A DNA stretch of 64,000 nucleotides from Zygnema cylindricum (taxonomy: Eukaryota > Streptophyta > Zygnematophyceae > Zygnematales > Zygnemataceae): NCBI GenBank assembly GCA_037447655.1, contig JBBHKE010003410.1, forward strand, positions 130,082 to 194,081, given 5' to 3'. The position numbers and the translations under genes are program-made. Of this stretch, positions 58,201 through 64,000 are shown piece after piece; positions within the stretch are counted from its first letter, which is position 1; the number at the start of each line of letters is the position of its first letter. The notes under the pieces were generated by a model. That model searched no databases. It saw only the letters and a list, made by a program, of their open reading frames with translations, and was not told where the DNA came from.

Positions 58201-59110
58201 ATGAAGTTCCAATAAGGAAAACAAGTCCATTCTTCCAATTTTATTGACCACACAAAGAAGGAGAAAAGACAACAACAGAAGCAAAATTTTGTCTATTTAA
58301 ATTGAAGAATTATTTTCACATTTTGGAAAAACTCGGGAGCTTTTGGGCCACCATTTGATGCCTCCCACTTTAACTCGCCTTTCGGCTCATTTGTCTGCAA
58401 AAATCCAAAAATAGTCAGAAATGATTTTTGGGATAAAAACATTGTACCGCTTTTATCTTTCCTAGAAATTACAGGCGAAATCTCAGAACATTCAAATTGA
58501 AGTAAAACATTAAACAAGAAATCAAGAAACAATATACAGCCATCTAAAAAATTGGTGGCGAGGGAGAGGGAAAGGGAGAGGGAGAGAGAGAGGGAAAGGG
58601 AGAGGGAGAGGGAGAGGGACAGGAAGCGGGAGAGGGAAGGAGAGGAACTGGAGAGAGGTGTGTCGGGGAAGGAAAAAAGGTATCAAGAAAGTAAGAAAGA
58701 GGTGCAGTGGAACAGGGTGAGACAGAAAAAATTCATGTGCTTGATTATAAAATAATTCTTTTTTGTTCTTTTGTTTTTGCCTATATAAAATAGTTTGGAG
58801 CCAATACCGTTTTCCTATTCACATTAGTCCTCATTAGTCCTCCATCTTCATTAGTTTTTTCATTTTTCAATTTTCTGCCGTAATTTCCTCTTTTTCTCTA
58901 ATTTCCTTTCCCATTTCTTCTTCAAATATCTTCACAGACAGACAAAATCAAAACAGAAAGTTTTCAAAGAAAAAAGGCAGGGGGGAGGGGTGAGAGTTAT
59001 TACCGATGTTTATGTCGTTCACAGGAATAAAACTGTACCTTCTCAGATTGGTTTCCTTCTTCGGTCGGTGTTTTCTCCGAGCTTTCATCTTTTTCTCCCC
59101 CGTCCTTTTT
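50201..59110 (-). CDS. EGY2: EGY2-like plastid site-2 zinc metalloprotease (S2P, M50), ten exons
   Basis: Minus-strand exons: 59039-59110 (5' edge uncertain), 58320-58394, 57339-57434, 56177-56251, 55850-55955, 54727-54817, 53785-53941, 52728-52932, 51294-51454 and 50201-50428 (TGA). All introns are GT-AG and every phase agrees. Order: acidic linker (EKDESSEKTPTEEGNQSEK), VFGFDTFFVTGQEPY, GGVLFRGNLRG, KFGDQFSLFLL, AVPEWVAGGAFG, metal motif HELGHVAAAK, LPYFIPSWQLGTFGAITR, AAAGPLAG, the second zinc ligand block VPLGQLDGGRIAHALWGRK, then DVAFYWVILVVLLQRGP. This is EGY2, a thylakoid intramembrane protease of the S2P family. The first exon with the transit peptide was not found. The C-terminus ends at PQPFPFS, about ten residues shorter than in flowering plants. 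Several exon edges are duplicated nearby. The gene looks functional. Confidence 0.94.
50440..50535. repeat. (GA)n tract in the last EGY2 intron
   Basis: GAGAGAGAGAG-type purine repeat just upstream of the last exon's acceptor on the minus strand. Confidence 0.85.
50640..51293. repeat. Pyrimidine-rich intron tract (CTCCCT)
   Basis: About 650 bp of CTCCCT/CCCTCC on the plus strand, within the last intron of the EGY2-like gene. Frames here on both strands are artefacts apart from the exon-edge copy at 50752-50800. Confidence 0.9.
50752..50800 (-). repeat. Duplicated 3' edge of EGY2 exon 9 with its donor site
   Basis: The minus strand reads GGCAGGATAGTACACGCTTT (GRIVHAF), then WERK and GTTAGT, a copy of the end of exon 9 (GGRIAHALWGRK and GTGAGG at 51291-51330). 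The DG zinc-ligand part is not included. Confidence 0.75.
51540..52260 (-). repeat. Tandem degenerate copies of the 5' half of EGY2 exon 9
   Basis: On the minus strand the exon 9 start (KAILGERLVEGGSLSISP) recurs in decayed form at about 51735-51815 (NAILGDRPLEGASLSISP), 51570-51650 (KVILDDGPVLFPSLSTSP) and 51885-51965 (SYLGTDGGHASFSI), with a remnant at 52230-52260. Each copy ends in a shared GGTCTGAGAGG (plus strand) and is separated by A-rich spacer; the period is about 155 bp. Similarity includes the acceptor side. Confidence 0.8.
53977..54005 (-). repeat. Duplicated 5' edge of the EGY2 HELGH exon
   Basis: Plus-strand ATGTCTTCGGAAGGTATTCC, AGGGAAGGCCTGG copies ATATCTTCGCAAGGTATTCC, GGGGAAGGCCTGC at 53921-53944, the first codons and acceptor of exon 7, about 55 bp away. 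Confidence 0.75.
54010..54485. repeat. GA/AAAG-rich purine tract in an EGY2 intron
   Basis: GGGAGG runs, then GAAAGAAAGAAG-type purines, then GGGAGGGAGGG to 54483. Confidence 0.88.
55045..55230. repeat. GGGA and (GA)n tract in an EGY2 intron
   Basis: GGGAGGAGGGAGG units followed by about 27 GA dinucleotides. Confidence 0.92.
55231..55720. repeat. Degenerate TCAGTTTTTGTCTCA repeat in an EGY2 intron
   Basis: Dozens of imperfect units such as CAGTTTTTGTCTCAGTTTGT spread over 54850-55030 and 55260-55700, interrupted by the GA tract. No coding content. Confidence 0.8.
57190..57332. repeat. GGGAGA tract next to an EGY2 donor
   Basis: Purine-rich plus strand just downstream, in gene sense, of the exon at 57339-57434, within seven bases of the donor site. 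Confidence 0.88.
58555..58645. repeat. GGGAGA tract in an EGY2 intron
   Basis: GGGAGAGGGAGAGAGAGAGG-type purine repeat on the plus strand. Confidence 0.88.
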
Positions 59111-59500
59111 CTCCGCAAAACAAATACCTCTCCCCAATTTCTTCTTCGACTTTCGTCTGTTCTCAAAAACCCAGAAAAATAAATAACAGAAATAGACGAG
59201 CTACACGAATGATTAAGCAATGAAACAACAACAGTTTTGAGAATACCTATCTCTGCCTGCATTTATTTCATCGGTTTATTTCAACTATGTGCCTTTTAAT
59301 CGGTTTAGTTTCTCATTTTCATTCCTAGCTTTTTTTTTCTTCTTCCTTTTGTTTGTTCCTTTTTCTGCTCTCTTGGATGGATATATTATCCACACTCAAT
59401 AAGGTAGACACTTCTCTCACTCAGCTACCCATTTAGACTCTCCGCATCCTTTTGCCTTTTTTCTTTTCTTTCTTTTTGTTTTCTATGCCTATCCCAAAAA

Positions 59501-59583
<83 letters not shown>

Positions 59584-60957
59584 CACGGCATTTACCATAA
59601 TAAATATGAACATGTTACCACAAACCGTGTGGACTGTAAAGCCAGCATTCACATGCCACTGTAGTGATCCCCAATGGATACTTCTGTCAATTCACACTAA
59701 TTCCGGTGGAGCTTTCAATTTCCTACTCAGTTTCTCTAAAAGGGGTACAATGACCATAAACATTTACCCAAGAGACATAACTTCCAAATTTAACTCTCAA
59801 ATGTCCTAATTTTGAAAATCTAAGTACCTCATTTTACGGAAAAAAAGAGAACGAAAGCCTAGAGTTCTTTTATTCTTTTTATAAAATTTTATCATTTTGA
59901 GATTACGTCGAATAATTACCCTAAATGAGATGAAGTATTTGCCCTTCAAAAACTGAATTAGTTATGAAACCGAATCTAAATCTTGTAAAAAATTATATCG
60001 ATTTTCAAATTTGTACACATGCTAAAAAGATTTAGGGTTTTCTAATATAAATATTATTAATATTTCATGCGGAATTTTCTTCTACAGTGATTACTGTAGA
60101 GATTCTATCGCTTTCGTATGAGCTTTACAGCTGCCATTAAGACTTAACACGGAATTTAAAGTTTTTACAAAAAACTTATAAATACATTGTATGTTTTTAA
60201 AGCTTTCGTGTATATTTCCTTGAATTCTTTAACAAAATTTATCCAAATCTCACACATGTTACATACATTTTACAGACATTTTACATACATTTGATATATA
60301 TTTTGCATGTATAATTTGGTTTCAGTTTGACATGCGACACTCAACAGCGTAATGCAGAGTTGAGCTGTGAAAAAAACAAATCCCAGTCAAGCTTAGTCAA
60401 ACCTTGCATTAAATTCAGACGTAAATTGGTTTCCACGGAGAGAGGGAAACGGAAAACTGCCTCGAATCCAGCCACTCCCACAGTCAGCAGTCGCTTTGCC
60501 AGAAGACAAAAGAGAGGCCACGTGGGAACTTGCAGAAACAAGCGTATGAGGAAGAGGCATGGCTGGCACTCGGCCGCACGTGTGAGCCGTGTGGCCAGGC
60601 AGGCCTTCCAGCGGCCAGCGTCAGTAATGAAAAGAGAGGAGGGGAGAAAGTGAGAGAAAGCAGAGAGGAAGAGCGAAATGATGTGCATGAACCGTCAAGA
60701 GTGCATGAACCGTAATCCGTGCATTCAGCAATTCACTACATTACATTACAGTACTGTAGTACATTGTCATTGCTAGAGATTTGCAGGCGCGGCGTCCCTC
60801 CACGTCGCTTCGTCCTTCCAACGTCGTCGCAGTGGAGAAGAGATATAGGCACGGAACATCTGCAAAGTGAAGCTGAGAGGATTTACCTTGGGTTTGCACT
60901 CCCACACGTGCACAAGTACGTACGACTGACCGTAAAGTACAGTGTTGTATTTATTTA
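59111..60957. other. Upstream region of the EGY2-like gene; unassigned ORF
   Basis: The missing first exon(s) and promoter of the minus-strand EGY2-like gene should lie here. An open frame on each strand covers about 60327-60690, where GC content rises; neither is recognised. Its minus-strand frame could encode a transit peptide, but no splice link was established. Confidence 0.35.
59501..59580. repeat. (GA)40 microsatellite
   Basis: About 80 bp of uninterrupted GA dinucleotide, the purest microsatellite in the window, upstream of the recognised EGY2 exons. Confidence 0.98.
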
Positions 60958-61839
60958 GGCCGGACTTCCATTAGGCGTTACAGTAATTTACGGATCCATT
61001 TACTGAATGGTGTGCCTTCCATTAGGACGCTTGAGTAAACCACTTTTTATTTGCGTGGCTCATTCTGGTTGGTAACACGTATATTAATATTCGATGCTTA
61101 AAATCTTGAAAGAATCTTCGAATGCAAAGTCTGAACGCAATATCTGTACTAGCGTAAGGTAATATCTGTACCAGCGGAGGTAATGAATGACTCGTACAGA
61201 GTGCATTATAATATACACCGTGAATCGTTATTAGCCTTATGTACGCTATATCAGCACCCCAAAATTTTGACATTGATACCTTAAATATAATAAATTATAC
61301 TATTTAAGGAAGTGGACCATATTCTGCCACGTCTCCTAGCGCTAAATTAGAATGAATGACGCTAATTTATTCTTTACACTAATAATTTCTTTACGCTAAT
61401 AACGATTCAAGGTGTACTATCCAAAATTTCAAAACGCAACGACAAAAAGGCGGCGGCAAACTTTGATGGTGGGAGCCGTGACGGGATAGTTTCAGCGGAT
61501 TCGCATCCACCCTGGCGAAAGGGACATGGCTCATGCGACGTGTACGCACAATAGCGCGTGCTCATCGTGGATTTATTTCTTTTTTCCACGCGGCCCATTT
61601 TTACACGTTCAGTATGTGCAAAGTGTCCTCACTGTGCACGGTCGCCACAGACTGTAGAGTTGGCGACGTGGCGTCTCAGATAAAAAGTGTAATGCATCCT
61701 ACGGTCAGATTTTACGCCTACAACCCTGGAGATTATTTCCGTAAAGATGTTATCCTTGGAAAAAAAAAGGTGCGTACCTGTACGAAACTGTACGGCCATC
61801 AGTAAACAGCCCCACTTTTTCGCTAAAGGAAGTCCACCC
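60958..61839. mobile_element. Harbinger/Tourist-like MITE A, copy 2, carrying a nested MITE
   Basis: Ends GGCCGGACTTCCATTAGGCG and CGCTAAAGGAAGTCCACCC, flanked by TTA (60955-60957 and 61840-61842). The interior (CGGCAAACTTTGATG, TCATGCGACGTGTACGC) matches 44214-44390 of MITE A copy 1. The extra length is explained by the Stowaway-like insertion inside. Confidence 0.82.
61216..61414. mobile_element. Stowaway-like MITE copy 3, nested
   Basis: CACCGTGAATCGTTATTAG at the left and inverse CTAATAACGATTCAAGGTG at the right, flanked by TA. About 199 bp, shorter inside than the other copies. Confidence 0.72.
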
Positions 61840-61857
61840 TTATATACTAAAGAGTTA

Positions 61858-63442
61858 ATGTCGGGTATCGGGTAAAATCATATCGCGATAGTTTCGATAT
61901 TAAATATATCGATTATCGACCGGTCAGCGGCATCGATATATCGTACTGGGACCAACAAAAACTATCGTGATGTATTTCGCGATGTATAGTACTATACTTT
62001 TTCAGTTTAATACAAGTTATTTTATCGAAAACGAGAAATTGTGTGATACGCCGCGTATGACGTGAATTTTGTTACATTACTTAGGGTGGCGTTCCATCAG
62101 TCGAAAAGTGGGGTAGTTTAAAGAAATCCGCGACTATCCGTACCCAACCGCACCGTTTATTTTGTCTTGATACGCGCAACAAAATTACATATAATCTTGC
62201 CAATACTCTTTAAAGGTCTGGGAGGTAACACTGGCCGTCGGATATTCATCCGCAAGGTTCTCGCTTCATTTTTCTCTGTAGCTGCCAACGTACCTCAAGG
62301 AGGTGGGTTGCCAGATACGCAAAAAAAAAATCGCGACACGCTGGACGATTAAGCTACGTGTCATGATGGACAACAAACGAAAATTGACAAAAGTTGCACA
62401 TGACACGCGCTTTCGAAAATATAACCGGAAATAAAAATGTAATTTTGAACTCTCCCTCGTCATTCTATTTTCGGTACCTATTGTTTGTCACACTATTTCT
62501 GTCAAAAGACTTTCGTTATGTTCGATATCATGAACCCTAAAAAATGAGCTAGCGTAAAAGACTGGCGTCTACAAAAAGTGAAACAACCTTCTATCTTATG
62601 ATGATTTCGTACGCAATTACATGGTACGCAAATGAAGATTTGATGTAAACTTTGTCGGTGCTTTAAATCTTAAGGATATTCAATATCGGATCATCGCTAA
62701 CATGGTGCAAGTCAATTTAGAACACGTGGTTTATAAACTCTACGTGATGGAACATTGACTCAATCAACCCGACCCATAGAGTTGGCCGTACGATTACAAA
62801 AACGATTGATGGAACTTGACCCTTAAAGGTAAACGGCGCAACATGTAACGTGTAACTGTAGGAAAATTAGTATCTTACAGAATTAGTACGTATTAAAGAA
62901 CAAAAATTCAAATTTTCAAAAGAAAAAACTCACACTATTTAGTGAAATGATAATTTGACAAAAAAGAAATGCAGACTGTTCGTTTTAGTTGGGAAAACTT
63001 ACCAATCAGCCACGAATACTAACCAATCTGCAGACACAAAGCGTGTTATTGATGCTTATCCAATTTCAACAATTATCACTGTATAAAGGTTATATTTTTA
63101 TCTTTCTTTGTGGATTCCCAAGGGAAAGGAAACGGTATGGGAGGTGTAAAGGGAGATGGCACTCATCTGCTTCGAGATATGGAAACAGTAGACATGAAAA
63201 ACTCATTATAAATTGCATATCAGTTTAGGGATGCAAAATAGGTCATTCTCAAGAGTTATAAGAAACACGAGAACAAGCTTCGATATATCGCGATATAATA
63301 TATCAGCATATCATCTCAATAAATCGGCAAAATATCGGGATATTTAGCTTCTCGATATATCGAAGCAATATATCGATTACCGGCTACCTAGAATTAGGTA
63401 CATACCGAATATCGGCAATTGATCCACGATACCCAACACTAC
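61858..63442. mobile_element. TIR element B, copy 3, carrying a nested MITE
   Basis: Starts GTCGGGTATCGGGTAAAATC (as 45112), runs through the CGATATATCG region and GTGTGATACGCCGCG block, and ends ATCGGCAATTGATCCACGAT followed by ACCCAACACT at 63430-63442. It is interrupted at 62084-62822. Confidence 0.75.
62084..62822. mobile_element. Harbinger/Tourist-like MITE C, copy 2 (739 bp), TTA target duplication
   Basis: GGGTGGCGTTCCATCA and TGATGGAACTTGACCC form the ends, with TTA on both sides (62081-62083 and 62823-62825). Element B copy 1 has the empty site GACTTAAAGGTAGACGCCGC at 45337-45356. It is in the opposite orientation to MITE C copy 1 and shares CACGTAGAGTTTGTAA-type sequence with it. 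Confidence 0.88.
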
Positions 63443-64000
63443 TTAAGACATTTAAATTCGTACAAGCTAGGAATTACTCAACATGTATCGTACGAACTAA
63501 TTACAATTTAATGTGAAATACGCATTTTGTACTATTGGTATTTGATATATATATATTTTTTTTTTCGTACGATCGTTGTATTTTTCGGTATATTGTCGTT
63601 TAACGAACTTAATAACTACAGTACAGTATTGTAATGTAAAGTACGTTACACTCTGGACCTCTATTATTGAAAAAAAAATTATGAGTGAGGAAATAAAAAT
63701 GTTATTAACGATATTCTAAGCTATATAATTTGAGGCCAACAAAACATTAACACTAAACAACATGCATAACACTAATTTATCTACACATTCCAATAGTGTA
63801 GCCCTTATAGTATGTTGATTTAGTCGACGTTTGAACATGTGAGAATACGTTCGCACTTATTTCATTTGAATGACGCGTCAAATCTAAATGTTGTCTACCT
63901 CTATATTTATTATCGCTAGATTATAATACAATACCGATATTATTGATATTAAACAGCAAAAGGGACAAACATATCGTTGAGGGAAGAATAAAATTGTTAT
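63443..64000. other. AT-rich, no gene recognised
   Basis: No coding exon or repeat family was recognised up to the window end. Confidence 0.5.

Noticed and set aside
59452-59664. ORFs across the GA microsatellite
   Set aside because: Arg-Glu or Ser-Leu dipeptide runs from (GA)n; no biological support.
44894-63442. 8-bp target duplications that would prove element B to be hAT
   Set aside because: None could be found at the clear ends (44894/45885); the terminal similarity alone is not enough, so it is left as an unclassified TIR element.

Overview
This is a eukaryotic window with a plant-lineage gene set: an EGY2-type plastid site-2 protease, a FUSED/TIO-type kinase fragment, an SDHAF4-type C-terminus, an acidic Pol III RPC7-like tail, a nuclear tRNA-Asp, and copia elements with plant-type primer sites. 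Introns are GT-AG, several hundred bases to about 1.3 kb, and most DNA is transposon, MITE or simple repeat. I infer a streptophyte with a repeat-rich genome (charophyte or bryophyte grade). The species cannot be fixed from sequence alone.

Layout. 0-8.6 kb: acidic RPC7-like exons (+), an unidentified terminal exon (+), a Stowaway-like MITE, tRNA-Asp (-), and an SDHAF4-like exon (+) broken by one extra base. 8.7-19.7 kb: a duplicated local segment split by a head-to-tail copia array. Its pol is interrupted by a second copia LTR/leader and by a 515-bp TRIM whose two LTRs each carry a complete tRNA-like gene. 20.5-26.4 kb: a decayed LTR element with a two-knuckle gag. 26.8-31.1 kb: a second, truncated copia. 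32.8-34.4 kb: a degenerate minisatellite. 35.1-36.5 kb: three exons of a FUSED/TIO-like kinase (-). 38.7-40.0 kb: a 1.3-kb pyrimidine array. 41.8-43.6 kb: a decayed S53 sedolisin gene (-). 44-48 kb: nested TIR elements and MITEs. 48.0-49.4 kb: a copia relic (-). 50.2-59.1 kb: the EGY2-like gene (-), ten exons whose phases all agree, the only well-preserved long gene here. 61-63.4 kb: another nest of the same MITE families.

The genes do not form a pathway. EGY2 acts in plastids, SDHAF4 in mitochondria, RPC7 in the nucleus, TIO in cytokinesis. What links the window is repeat biology: nested insertions with visible target-site duplications, tandem duplication of exon edges inside EGY2, and Pol III promoter sequences built into LTRs.
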